Source: Gonocerus acuteangulatus
Lineage: Eukaryota; Arthropoda; Insecta; Hemiptera; Coreidae
Reading direction: 5' to 3'
Length of the DNA: 64,000 nucleotides
Assembly (NCBI GenBank): GCA_946811695.1
Contig: OX328123.1
Location: 155,953,773 to 156,017,772, forward strand
The number at the start of each line of letters is the position of its first letter. The first letter of the stretch is position 1. The notes below the pieces were generated by a model, which was given only the letters and a program-made list of their open reading frames with translations, did no database searches and had not been told where the DNA came from. The position numbers were made by a program, and so were the translations under genes. Positions 1 to 10,239 of this stretch are shown in pieces.

Positions 1-1148
1 CAAGGATTCTCAGTAGATTCAAGGATTTCTTGCATTTGTTGAGAATACTCTTCAAGTGCGGAATCCATGTAAGCCGTCTGTCTAGAATAAGTCCCAAGAA
101 TATCAGTGTGGTAGTGGTATTGACTGTCACATTGTTCAGTGTAAGGTTGTATACAAAGTTGGTCCTTTTCCTAGTAAGTATCATTTGTTTAGTTTTCTCA
201 CTCGAGAATTTAATACCTGTTTTGGAACACCACGTTTCTAGGGTATGTAGTGTGTTTTGTATGAGTCGTTGTGCTGTAGTGATATCTGAAAATGTATTGT
301 AGATAAGCAAGTTGTCAGCGAACAAACAGTAAGATACTTCATTGCGGATACAGTTCATGATGGAGTTTATGGCATTGTTGAATAGCATTGTCCTGAGTAC
401 ACCTCCTTGAGGCACTCCATTTTCCTGGGGAAACGCATCTGACAAAGTTGCACCAACCCTAACTCGGAATGTTCTCTGGGAATGATAATTTATCAGGAAA
501 TTAATAATGTTCCCTTCTACACCCTAATTTTTAAGTTGCGAGATAATTAGTCTTCTCCAGACCGTATCGTACGCCTTTTCTAGATCAAGTGATACTGCCA
601 GTACAGACTTCTTCTGGAGGAATGCATTTAAAATGTCACTTTCCACTTTTGCTAGGTGATGCATTGTAGAACGCTTTGGTCTAAAGCCACACTGAAAGGG
701 AGACAGTAAGTTTCTGCTTTCGAGGAACCAGAGCAGCCTGTTATTAATCATCTTCTCTACGGTTTTGCAGATGCAACTTGTTAACGAAATTGGTCAAAAA
801 CTAGAGGGTTGTTTTTTATCTTTCCCAGGTTTGTGTACTGGAATAACGATAGCTTCATTCCAAGATAAAGGATAGGTACCGCTTATGAACATATCATTAA
901 ATAGGCCAAGAAGGACTGTTAGGCCATGCTTGGGTAGATTTTGTATCATTTCATAGGTAATTTGGTCTGGTCCAGGAGCAGTTAGCCTTACTTTGGCTAA
1001 GACTTGTTCCAGTTCTTGTAAGGTGAATATGTCGTTTAAAGGGTGATCTTGTGGAACTGTAGAAATAGCGGTGTGGTCAGTACGCCTCTTATGATCTAAG
1101 AATATTTGAGTATAGTGATCGTCACTGGATATTTTACTGTCTTCCTAG
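1..1148 (-). pseudogene. Non-LTR retrotransposon reverse transcriptase fragment (I/Jockey-like)
   Basis: Read on the minus strand, this gives a run of reverse transcriptase blocks in the right order. First comes a linker ending in a PGPDQITYEM block. Next is a PVHKPGK block and a CKTVEKMINNRL block, then motif A with its aspartate in LDLEKAYDTVW (around 590). Last are a QGGVL block and an ADN box where ADD is expected. An in-frame stop near 797 interrupts the PIS block, and the catalytic box is changed from D to N, so this copy is dead. The block order fits LINEs of the I/Jockey group. The downstream end is cut by the window edge and the 5' end abuts a family B repeat. The 8.57-9.24 kb copy is the same family at the nucleotide level. 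Confidence 0.85.
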
Positions 1149-1164
1149 GATATTAGTGATAGTC

Positions 1165-1757
1165 AGTTGGTCAGCCCCATCCAATATTGCTTCAGAACCT
1201 TTTTTGTAGAGAATTTATTAAGCATTCGAATGGTCACCTTCCACTTACCACGATTTCCCAACCTTTATCGAGATATTTACGAAAAATGTATGAAGATCCG
1301 AAAACTTTTCATGTCTATTAATAAAATTTTTTTTTTTCGTATACTTCCTTAACTCCAAATATAACCAAAATTTAAACATCTTAGTTGGGGATAATTTCCA
1401 AGTTGTAGATAATATTTCAATTGAATCCCGCGATTCTAAGTACTCACAAAAATATAATGACTTACAAAAACATTGATTCCACTTTTCTCAGGAACGGTTA
1501 CAGATATCGCCTTATAAATGGTTTCATTCGTTTTCTTATGTAAAGAAACCTATAAAACAAGTACCTGCAAGCATATAAACACAAAAACGTAAGCGTTACG
1601 ATTTTTTTTGCGCGAATTTCGCCCCAAACACTATCTTCTAGTGGGCGGATTCTGCTGGTTAACGAACTTGACCTTTCAAATTAGACGACAGATTATTGTA
1701 CCAAATTTCGTTAAAATCGGACCATTTTTGAGCTTGCTAGAGCGCGAGCAGACAAGC

Positions 1758-1836
<79 letters not shown>

Positions 1837-1975
1837 CAAATTTGTGCCACCTATATATTCGTGATCTATAGGGTCTGAAACGTGAAAGTTTCTAGTCGGC
1901 ACTCCCGGATTGCGTCATGAGGTCAACCTCATAAGCGGGTTCTCCCTATGGAGATAGGGAGTAACCGCGCTAAAA
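1165..1975 (+). mobile_element. Family B HINE-like element, 5'-truncated
   Basis: The segment matches the 3' two thirds of family B: a TTTGTAGAG..TTA.TAAGC.TTCGAATGGTCACC block, a TGTCTATTAATAAAAT block, the GCGCGAATTTCGCCCCAAA block and a CCAAATTTCGTTAAAATCGG block. A (TA)n tract at about 1762-1835 follows, then the terminal hairpin and CCGCGCTAAAA. The 5' end abuts the LINE fragment at about 1148. Open frames here are microsatellite and repeat artefacts. Confidence 0.8.
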
Positions 1976-2099
1976 ACAAAGCATACATAACTAACGTCTT
2001 ACATACTGGTATTACATGAGTGGTAAATTCTTAGAAAGCGTCTTCCTGGGAGGATAGGCGAAAAGCAATGAGGCGGGATTTGAATACAGGTAAGGAAGG

Positions 2100-2490
2100 A
2101 GATTGTCGAATCGAAAGAGTGAGAGAGTTCCAGAAGGAGGAGGCTCGGGAGATGAAGGAACGGTCGAAGGAAGCTGTTTTATGAGTGAGAGGATAGAGAT
2201 CGGAGAAGGCGAGAACAGGTACCATGGCAATAGACAGAGGGATAGAGTTCCAGAATGAGGAGGCTCGGGAGATGAAGGAGCGGTCGAAGAAGCTGTTTTA
2301 TGAGTGGGAGGATAGAGATCGGAGGGAGGTGGGAACGGGTACTACGGGAATAGACAGAAGGATAGAGTTCCAGAAGGAGGAGGCTCAGGAGATGAAGGAA
2401 CGGTCGAAGGAAGCTGTTTTATGAGTGGGAGGATAGAGATCGGAGGGAGGCGGGAACGGGTACTTCGCGAACGGACAGAGGGAGAGAGTT
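2100..2490. repeat. Minisatellite, about 120-bp unit, three copies
   Basis: A unit containing GAGTTCCAGAANGAGGAGGC and GATGAAGGANCGGTCGAAG recurs with a period near 120 bp (starts about 2126, 2246 and 2366). The units differ by scattered substitutions. The plus strand is rich in Glu, Arg and Lys codons across the units, but no start, homology or longer frame supports a protein. Confidence 0.85.
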
Positions 2491-2815
2491 GCCTGCGAAT
2501 CAATCGTTAATGCTCTTGGAGACGCAGCGATAGACGTCAACCCATCGAAGACATCTTATGTTCCTTCCAGGGGACAAAGGGAGCAGGCTCCGAGGAGCAC
2601 CGCCCTTGCACTTTCAAGTCCGGGGTCAGCAAATTAAGATCTCCACCATGATAAACTACCTCGGAGTACACATTCACCGACATCTGTCCGTCATCCTTTA
2701 TGTCAATAGTCGCTTGAAGGAAGCCCGGCAGGAAACATATAGCCTTTACGACCTGTTGCGATGAGCCCAGTTATTTGTACATTTCACGACTTAGCCCAAT
2801 TCGCGCCATATCTCC
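2490..2815 (+). pseudogene. LINE reverse transcriptase C-terminal (thumb) fragment
   Basis: The frame from about 2558 to 2764 contains NYLGVHIHRHLS, the LG(V/I)xxDxxL block that follows the catalytic palm in LINE reverse transcriptases, where the aspartate is usual. It is preceded by a degraded NPSKT block. The fragment ends in a stop at 2764. It lies upstream of an RT N-terminal fragment on the same strand, which is the wrong order for one enzyme. Two separate truncated insertions or a rearrangement are therefore likely. Confidence 0.65.
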
Positions 2816-2821
2816 CCAAGC

Positions 2822-3935
2822 TTGCCATTCATATACGAAAGTACAGAAGACATTGATTTATCTGCCTCGACACTCACAGAACACATACCCATATCAATAG
2901 AACACTCAACACAACCCCAGACTAGGTTACATACTTCTAACGATTCTAAGACTCCGGTCTATATTCTACAGCTTATCCATGACAAGAATATCATTAGGAA
3001 AATATGGCAGGGACATAGTGACCCGATAGACAAGCCACGTGTATACAGATTGGGCAGTAGAATTAGGTTCCTTCTAGAAACTGAAAAAATTAAGTTCTAC
3101 AAAGACTATGCTTATGATCTAGACCCAGGTGACAATAATCTTTGGAAAGAAACTAGGAGAATCCTTGGTAAACTCCCCTACCCTGAAAACAGACCAGTGC
3201 AAAGCAACACCTGACGAAGAGAAATGGGATATTTTCACTAACCACTGCTGTGAACCCGTTAGACAGAGGCAACCCAGAGACCGATAGTACAGTGGACGAG
3301 TTTTTGAGAGAACTTATGACAGCGGTCGGTGGACTTACTGACTACATAACACCACAGGAGCTGAAGGGGTATATCAGGGAACTGATGAACCAAAAAGCAC
3401 CAGGGGAGGATCAGATCTCGAATGTTATACTAAAAAATCTGCCCAGGAAGACGATCGCCTATTTGGTCGGACTCTATAACGCCTGCTTGAGGTTGGGGTA
3501 CCAAGGCATGGAAGAATACGATCGTGCTAATGTTCCACAAGGACGGGAAGCCTAAGCATAGTCCTGCCAGTTATCAACCCATAAGTCTATTATGTTCTCT
3601 CGGCAAACTGCTGGAAAAATGCTTAGAGAAAAGGCTACGACATCTTGAAGAGACCTCCACAATTCCATCTTCCCAGTTTGGGTTCCGACGCCATCACTCC
3701 GCTTCCCACCAAGCACAGAGGGTTGTTGAGGCCATAGTAAAAGGTTTGAAGCCAAGGAATACACAGCTGGCTTGTTCTTGGACTTGAAGGGGGCCTTCGA
3801 TTCAGTTTGGCATCGGGGGCTATTATATAAACTGAAAAAGACCGCCAGTCAATCTCTTCTGATCTATAAAGCCCTTTCTAGAGGATCGAACATGCCAAAA
3901 ATGTGTCGGGCCACCCTCAGCAGTTTTCGATGAGG
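2822..3935 (+). pseudogene. Jockey-like reverse transcriptase fragment with frameshifts
   Basis: Three frames in succession give the N-terminal half of a Jockey-clade reverse transcriptase. Around 2960-3210 is a linker region. Around 3250-3550 is an ELKGYIRELMNQKAPGEDQI block. Around 3524-3790 are DGKPKHSPASYQPISLL and QFGFRRHHSA, followed by motif A LDLKGAFDSVWH near 3780-3815. Frameshifts near 3520-3545 and 3770 and a stop at 3214 make it non-functional. The sequence stops at about 3935, before the palm catalytic box, where a minus-strand family B segment begins. Confidence 0.85.
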
Positions 3936-4251
3936 AGATGTCATTAGAGAAACATGATCTTAAAACTTCGAAAGTGTTATTTTGTTCTTTAGAACAAGTT
4001 TTTGTCTTCATTTGACTCACTTTCTAATTGGTTGTTTTTTTTTTTAATTCCGTTTATCAGTAAAATTACTTAAATTTTAGTAAAATAATGCGAGAAAATG
4101 AGGAACTTATTGGTAATAGTGTTTCCGCTTAGAATTCTGTCAGCTTTCTGTTGTGGCGCATTAAGTCTTACTTCTTCTTGTGATTTTATTTTCTACTTAT
4201 ATGTTTTACACTTATATACGCTTCATTTTAAAACTATTTTCCTCGTAAACA

Positions 4252-4309
<58 letters not shown>

Positions 4310-4320
4310 TTGGAATTAAA
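3936..4320 (-). mobile_element. Family B fragment (5' half) ending in (TA)n
   Basis: On the minus strand the order of blocks matches family B between its 5' end and the middle: a TGTTGTGGCGC block, an AGTAAAATNACTTAA block and a TTTTTACTGGTTGTT-like block. The closest match is 45590-45790. The segment is divergent and runs into a (TA)n tract at about 4252-4304. No protein is supported. Confidence 0.55.
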
Positions 4321-4510
4321 ATCTGGCAACGTTTTCTTAAAGAAACGATGTGAAACGTCTGAATGTACTGTGATCTCAAAAATACACGCGGCCCTTTCCC
4401 CTTAAACTCTCAAGAGATTCTGTAATGTTACAGAATAAAAATACCTGAAGAAGAACAATTTCGACCGAAGAATTAAATATAAAATTTGGAAGGTTCTAAT
4501 CTTGTTACCT

Positions 4511-5381
4511 ACATTGGACCCGTATTTCTTCCGATCCGATCCGGTATCGGTTGACCGACAGCGGCCGACGTAAGTGCTTACATTGGTCGTAACCCGATCC
4601 GATCCGTTACCAATTCTCGGCCGTTCAAACTTGTTTTTTCCTTGAACGATATCTGACGACGACCGGCGCCAAGCGACATATTGTGTATAAAAAAAAAGCC
4701 AACAGCCACTCCATCTTAACCGATTTCAATGCTTTTTTTTTCTTTTCTTTTTTTTTTTTTGTTTTTTTTTTAAATGAAAGTTAATAAAATGTTGAACAAC
4801 TTTTTCTAGTCATATTTTTGTTTTTTGTTTCCCTTGTTTATTAAGTTACGTGGAAATATGTTTGTACCCGTCCAATGTTTATAACCTTCTAGCTACCTTT
4901 CTTATCAATTATTTTAATTATTTTAAAATATGAATACTAATGCTTCTCTTATCGTAGTGTAACAGTTAAAAATTAACTATGTCACTAACAATTTTTTTCG
5001 GGACTGATATACTTCCGGAAGATTGATTGGCCTCTCAACTCCTTCATACCTCCAACAAGATAATCGAAGGTTTCTATGCTTATGAGGTGGTATTTCTTAA
5101 ATAATTACTCATTTTCACTTCACTACGATTTTTTGGGGTGCTTCGAGTGCTTTGGTCATTGTTGCTTGTCATGCTATATTGTTGTGTTTTCAATTATTAT
5201 TTTTTGTTTGTAATACAAATTACATACGGTATATTCGTCATCAGCAAGTCATTTCCTATAAGAATCCGTGTTAAAATAATTTTGTCCTGCTAGATTAGTG
5301 AAAAATACCACTGGGCGTCGGCCGCTGTCGGCCGTTGTCGGTGAAACGATAGCGGATCGTGAGTTGTACGGGTCTAATGCT
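4511..5381. mobile_element. DNA element with imperfect terminal inverted repeats of about 60-70 bp
   Basis: The left end (CATTGGACCCGTA, then CCGATCCG, GGTATCGG and ACCGACAGCGGCCGAC) is mirrored at the right end (GTCGGCCGCTGTCGG, GATAGCGGATCGTGAG, TACGGGTCTAATG). The interior has poly-T runs and no coding sequence. Part of the interior (about 4925-5125) recurs at 51930-52145, so the element or its interior is dispersed. I could not define a convincing TSD. Confidence 0.55.
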
Positions 5382-5389
5382 GGTGCAGC

Positions 5390-6010
5390 CTTCCCCGGTA
5401 AATGTTTTGAGCTAGTACAAAGAGAGCAGCAAGATGGCAGCACTAATCAAAGGCAACAAGCTGATATAGTTGAACAAGTCTCCGCTAGATGTCACTACCG
5501 TCGACATACCGCAGCGTTTATGAATTTACTATTAGTTGATCACAACACTCGGCGAGGGGAAGGTTATTAAACCTTTCTCGTTCAATAAATAACCTATTCG
5601 GCATTTTTTCGCGAAGTTTATCATTTGGTGTTGGGCTTTAAATGTGATGCTTTAGGACCAAAATAGTATGTAAAAGACTCATTATTTATATATTTTTTTG
5701 TAGTTACTATTTTAACTCTGTAGTATTAAATATAATTTACTAATTGTGCATTATGCCTTGAGTTGTTTAACGCTTTATGTGTTAATAATATCCTCAGATT
5801 AGCGTTAATTTTCCATTTAATTGCGTTTTTTTTTTTTAAATGTATTTATATGTAAATTTATCTTGTTTTTTCATTTTGTTTTTAAACAGAACGTATTATA
5901 AGCAGCCGAAAACAATTCTCAATAACTTCTGGACATCCTGCTGAATTTCAATCAATCATGATATACCAGAATAAGTTTTGAAGGACAATATAATAAAACA
6001 AGGCGTAGCG
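5390..6010. other. Unannotated sequence upstream of tRNA-Tyr
   Basis: AT-rich sequence with no recognised repeat family and no convincing coding region. The 90-residue frame at 5298-5570 overlaps the right TIR of the preceding element and has no recognisable domain. Confidence 0.4.
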
Positions 6011-6017
6011 TTCATCT

Positions 6018-6107
6018 CCTCTGGTAGCTCAGTTGGTAGAGCGGTGGACTGTAGTTTGGAATTGAATAGGCATCCATAGGTCGCTGGTTCAAATCCGGCC
6101 CGGAGGA
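6018..6107 (+). tRNA. tRNA-Tyr: tRNA-Tyr (anticodon GTA) with a 17-nt intron
   Basis: The full cloverleaf can be drawn. The acceptor stem CCTCTGG (6018-6024) pairs with CCGGAGG (6100-6106, one G-U), and the discriminator A is at 6107. The D arm is GCTCAGTTGGTAGAGC, also the A box. The anticodon stem GTGGA pairs with TCCAT. The anticodon GTA is at 6051-6053. The intron at 6055-6071 follows position 37, the canonical site for eukaryotic tRNA-Tyr introns. The T arm GCTGG/CCGGC contains the B box GGTTCAAATCC. A T12 run follows four bases after the end. With intact pairing, promoters and terminator, this looks like an active gene and is the only convincing host gene in the window. Confidence 0.96.
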
Positions 6108-6110
6108 AAG

Positions 6111-6122
6111 TTTTTTTTTTTT
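6111..6122 (+). terminator. RNA polymerase III terminator of tRNA-Tyr
   Basis: A run of 12 T residues begins four bases after the tRNA discriminator base, the usual signal for RNA polymerase III termination. Confidence 0.9.
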
Positions 6123-6345
6123 ATATTTTATGTCCATGATCATGGCGATGAAACACAAAAAAAAAATATATTTTTAATTTTTTAAATAATGTAAATATTT
6201 ACCTGACTCCGGCATTCCTGCCAGAGCATACACAACGCATTTTATTTTATTAACAATGAAATTTGAATCGATTTTCAGTTGGATGTTGATAGATTTTTTG
6301 AGGGTATATCTCCGGAACAACTCAAACAACAATAAATATATACCG

Positions 6346-6453
<108 letters not shown>

Positions 6454-6714
6454 CGGTATATATTTAGAAATATTAAACATTTGAAAGACACATCTTTTAT
6501 ATTATTTTTTCGGTAGGTTAAAACACTTTTACGACCTTCATATTCCAGGAAGAAAATTTCGATTATATAATTAAAAAAAAAACACTAAATATCGCTTAAA
6601 TCGGATGTATAGTTTTTAGGTAATAATAATTTCGCAATTCAGGAATAAGCGAAAAAATGGGGAGGGAACCCGCTTATAAGGTTGACCTTAAGACGCCTTA
6701 ACACTTCTATTACA

Positions 6715-6718
6715 CACG

Positions 6719-6781
<63 letters not shown>

Positions 6782-6791
6782 ACGCACACGC

Positions 6792-6838
<47 letters not shown>
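6715..6838. repeat. (CA)n microsatellite with CACACG variants
   Basis: About 120 bp of CA repeat with a central block of CACACG variants. The Cys/Val frames on the minus strand are repeat artefacts. The right flank begins ATATAGGGTGTCGATGGGG, a weak echo of the CAGGGTGTCCC mariner-type end, too short to call. Confidence 0.95.
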
Positions 6839-6842
<4 letters not shown>

Positions 6843-7179
6843 GGGTGTCGATGGGGAATCGAAAAATTAAGTCAAAACGTCCTTTAGCGATTTCCTTTGG
6901 CGATTTTTTTTTCTTTTTTTTGACAAATCCCGAATTATCGCTTAAACGAAGCGTTGTACGAAAGCAACGAGCAACAACCAATAGAATTGCCCATAGGAAT
7001 AGCCATTAGAAAAGCTAATGAGTTATGCGCGTGTGCTGAATCACTGTTATAATCACTGCAGATATTTCACAAGTAACTGGATGCGGTCTTCGCATACAGG
7101 CCTCCGCTTAGGATTTGCCAGTTTCTTGTTATGGCACCTGTTTACATGTGTTTAAATTTTTCATTGCATTTTCATTCAG

Positions 7180-7392
7180 GAAGCCCGGTGGCCGTGAGTG
7201 TTAAGGCGTGAGCACATAACATTCCGAACCAAGGGTCGTGAGTTCTTTTCCCACAATGGGGTGGTGGCTTTTCTTTAGAAGAAAGAAAAGGCATCAGGCC
7301 TATCATGGCTAGAAAAGGGTGGTAACCTATAGATAACCCGTCCTAAAATGTTTAGTTAATAATGATGGACGTTAAAATTTGAATAAATAAAT
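7180..7392 (+). mobile_element. tRNA-derived SINE (GGCCCGGTGGCCGTGAG head)
   Basis: A tRNA-like head (AAGCCCGGTGGCCGTGAG, then a GGTCGTGAGTTC-type T arm degraded from GGTTCGATTCCC) is followed by a GGGGTGGTGGCTTTTCTTTAG body, an AGAAAAGGGTGGTAACCTA segment and an AATAAATAAAT tail. Copies at 13263, 51578 and 54183 define the family. AAATTTTTCA occurs at 7154-7163 and again at 7393-7402 and may be a TSD, but the left copy lies about 15 nt from the expected start. Confidence 0.85.
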
Positions 7393-7869
7393 AAATTTTT
7401 CACGGAAGATAAATGACAATATGGATAAGAAGGGAAACGCGCTAATTTTCTGCGAAACGGAGTTTTTATTATCTCTAATGACGGCACCATTACTTAATTA
7501 ATTAATTAAGACGGCGAAGTTTCTTCATGTTTTAATCTCCGCTGTTGCTGTCAGATCCTTTTAAGTATTCTCTCAGTTTATTGGTCATGTTCTATTTATA
7601 GAAGCCATTTCAACACCAGACCAGGCTCACCGTCTTATTTTCTCAAAGCTTGAATAGGCATTAACCGTCCAAAGTCAACCTATTGTCTTCAACAAACCAT
7701 GAATTCTGTAACATACTTTTTAAGTGTGTGACAAACATCTAAAAACTAAACTAAATATATGAAAACTTCTATAGTCAGAGGTCAAATTGAAAATAGTCTG
7801 AGACATTTACGAGTTTCGATTAAAATTGATTCCGACATACGGTTAAATTAGTAGTCTTAGAAACACAAA

Positions 7870-7912
7870 AAAGTTCGACTCGCAGGAACTGCGTCATCTT
7901 TGCTCGATTCTT
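7870..7912 (+). mobile_element. Family B 5' terminal fragment
   Basis: AAAAAAGTTCGACTCGCAGG followed by AACTGCGTCATCTTTGCTCG is the family B 5' end with a decayed subterminal repeat. The sequence leaves the family at about 7912 and runs towards the 50-bp tandem array. Confidence 0.75.
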
Positions 7913-7973
7913 AGGTTTGTATGATGAATAGAGTCAAGGAGTTTGAGTGAATTTTTACTGACAGATGAATAAG

Positions 7974-8223
7974 CAATACATCCATAATCTATCATGAAGA
8001 TTAGATAGATAGCCGTCGAGGTGATAAGCATCCATAATCTATCATGAAGATTAGATAGATAGCCGTCGAGGTGATAAACATCCATAATCTATCATGAAGA
8101 TTAGATAGATAGCCGTCGAGGTGATAAACATCCATAATCTATCATGAAGATTACATAGATAGCCGTCGAGGTGATAAGCATCCATAATCTATCATGAAGA
8201 TTAGATAGATAGTTGTCGATGTG
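7974..8223. repeat. Tandem array, 50-bp unit, five copies
   Basis: The 50-bp unit (including CATCCATAATCTATCATGAA and ATAGCCGTCGAGGTGATAA) repeats five times with few differences. One unit edge (TAGCCGTCGAGGTGATAA) also stands beside the ribozyme-bearing foldback elements near 12.8 and 27.3 kb, so the array belongs to that element and is probably an internally amplified terminal segment. The spacing is continuous, without unique spacers, so it is not CRISPR-like. Confidence 0.9.
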
Positions 8224-8293
8224 TTAAGCAAAGATGGAATAGTTGGGATTCGGCTAAAGAAACCTCAATACGATTTTTGTAAAAACATCTATA

Positions 8294-8337
8294 TTTAGGA
8301 CGTTTCGGCTACTCTTTTGTAGCCTTCGTCAGCTAAA
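8294..8337 (-). ncRNA. Hammerhead-ribozyme-like motif, best preserved copy of type 1
   Basis: On the minus strand the order is TTTAG (stem I), CTGACGA, one A, a 6-bp stem II GGCTAC/GTAGCC with loop AAAAGA, GAAAC, GTC and then CTAAA (stem I partner, 5 bp). The conserved hammerhead core boxes and the cleavable GUC are present. Stem III would be the self-complementary ACGU, as in ribozymes that work as dimers. The deviation is one extra A between CUGACGA and stem II. It lies between the 50-bp array and a 170-bp palindrome. Penelope-like elements are known to carry hammerhead motifs of this general kind. Activity here is inference. Confidence 0.6.
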
Positions 8338-8387
8338 ATGACAAGAAAAAAAAAACAGAAATTAATACAGAAAAAAAAAATGTATTA

Positions 8388-8556
8388 TTAAGATAAGTAA
8401 CAGTTCTATAAATACAATTCAGCTTATTATAAAAGAACAATTTGGTGTTAAATTATTAGAACAACTAACTAGAACCTTAGTTATTCTAATAATTTACACC
8501 AAATTGTTCTTTTATAATAAGCTGAATTGTATTTATAGAACTGTTACTTATCTTAA
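8388..8556. repeat. Near-perfect palindrome, arms about 75 bp
   Basis: The left arm (about 8388-8463) and right arm (about 8483-8556) are inverted copies with only small indels, separated by about 19 bases that are themselves partly self-complementary. It sits directly next to the hammerhead-like motif and is flanked by the LINE fragment on the right. It probably forms part of the same foldback element. Confidence 0.9.
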
Positions 8557-8569
8557 TTATAACATTTAT

Positions 8570-9240
8570 CCAGTAAAGATCTGGTAAAAGATCGATAGAA
8601 AGTAAGCATTAAACATCTGTCAGCTCCCCACTTTGAGTTGACAAGGATTCTCAGTAGATTCAAGGATTTCTTGCATTTGCTGAGAATACTCTTCAAGTGC
8701 GGAATCCATGTAAGCCGTCTGTCTAGAATAAGTCCCAAGAATGTCAGTGTGGTAGTGGTATTGACTGTCACATTGTTCAGTGTAAGGTTGTATACAAAGT
8801 TGGTCATTTTCCTAGTAAGTATCATTTGTTTAGTTTTCTCACTATAGAATTTAAAACCTGTTTTGGAAGACCACGTTTCCAGTTTATGTAGTGTGTATTG
8901 TATGAGTCATTGTGCTGTAGTGAGATCTGAAAATGTATTAGAGAAAAGCAAGTCGTCAGTGAACAAACAATAAGATACTTCATTGGGGATACAGTTCATG
9001 ATGGAGTTTATGGCAATGTTGAATAGCGTTGTGCTTAGTACACCTTCTTGTGGCACTCCATTCTCCTGGAGAAACGCATCAGACAAAGTTGCACAACTCG
9101 AAATGTTCTCTGGGCAGAATAATTAATCAGGAAATTAATAATTTTTTAATTGCAAGATAATAAGTCTTCTCCAGACCGTGTCGTACGCGTCTTCTTGATC
9201 AAATAATACTGCAAAAGTACTGACTTTGTCTGTGTCAGTG
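8570..9240 (-). pseudogene. Second copy of the 1-1148 LINE reverse transcriptase
   Basis: This is clearly homologous at the nucleotide level to the segment at 1-600, with small deletions. On the minus strand the frame 8553-8825 carries the thumb block TLTFLGLILDRRLTW that follows the RT palm. The upstream part (8830-9240) is broken by indels in the palm and in the motif A region. It extends further towards the C-terminus than the 1-1148 copy, which is cut by the window edge, so the two complement each other for defining the family. Confidence 0.85.
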
Positions 9241-9319
9241 TAGTTATGGCACTTTTTAGATGAAGGGTTCATCTATAATTAATATTTATTATCAATGAAT
9301 ATATAATATTTATAATACG

Positions 9320-10235
9320 TAGAAGTTGATTAATTCGATCACCTAGGGACCGATAAAAAAGTTCAAATTATCCAAAATTCGAATTACAAAAGTTTTTGAA
9401 AATAAAGGGCTAAAATATGGAACTTCATATTTTCACATTTTTTAATTTAAAAAAAAAATACATTTTATTTAAAGAATATCATTTCTTGAATTGATGAAAG
9501 AATTTTTTCTTTATTTTTCAGGTAAGTTGATAAAGTGTTAGGAGGAATTTCAAAGCCCTTGGCAATTTCAGATTTTTTCTTTATTCCTTTTTCAACTTCT
9601 TTAATCGCAGCTATTTTCTCTGACAACGTTAACGTTTTATAACTTCTAGGCTTCGACATCTTAAATCAACAACTCTCTGAACTGCACTGTACACTAGAAA
9701 TACAAAGCACAAACAATACAACAGATCTAGGCACTGACTATCTTATAATTGAATAAGAAATGAAGATGGAGGGGATGGTGGGAGGGAATTCTAGGATAAA
9801 ACGACAGGATGGTGTATGTAACTACAACCCCTGGAAGGGAGGAAACGCGACCCACCACTTTGCAGAACTCCTAGAGTCCAAGAACTAGACTATGAGACCA
9901 CCGCGCTTCTTGTCCCGGAACCCCCACATCTGTATCTTACTATCCTTCTTACAAGAGGGGAGATTATTTTCACAAGATTTAAGATCAATCGCCTCTCTGT
10001 CCACTTCCCGTTGCAGGTACAGACTCGTAAACAATTCGAATTATTCAAAATTTTATTCGAATTATCCACGATTTTTTTTAATATTGTTTATGCCCTAAAT
10101 TCTAGGGACCGAGAGAAATATTCGAATTAAACATGATTTCGAATTATTGAAGTTCGAATTATCCATGTTCCACTTTATTCGAATTAAAGACGATTTCGAA
10201 TTATCGAAGTTCGAATAATCCATGTTCCACTGTAT
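9320..10235 (-). mobile_element. Pogo/Tigger-like DNA transposon fragment
   Basis: The right end reads TCGAATAATCCATGTTCCACTG followed by TA, typical of pogo-type ends (CAGTGGAA on the inside strand, TA target). The TTCGAATTATC motif recurs in several subterminal copies near 10040-10210, and a degraded counterpart (TTCAAATTATCCAAAATTCG) lies near 9360-9385. The minus strand carries an N-terminal helix-turn-helix of a transposase (9465-9659). The catalytic domain is absent, so this is an internally deleted element. Confidence 0.7.
9465..9659 (-). pseudogene. Pogo/Tigger transposase N-terminal helix-turn-helix (CENP-B-N/psq type)
   Basis: The 64-residue frame starts MSKPRSYKTLTLSEKIAAIK and continues with a second helix-turn-helix part, EIAKGFEIPPNTLSTYLKNK. 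This is the usual beginning of Tigger/jerky-like proteins (LTLxEKxxII, then a helix ending in TLSTxLKN). Such domains bind the transposon termini. Only the first DNA-binding domain remains. The frame closes at residue 64, whereas whole transposases have several hundred residues ending in a DDE domain. The start is the natural Met of the family. Confidence 0.85.
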
Positions 10236-10239
10236 ATCA

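Noticed and set aside
6639..6981. Cys/Val-rich frames
   Set aside because: Translation of a (CA)n microsatellite.
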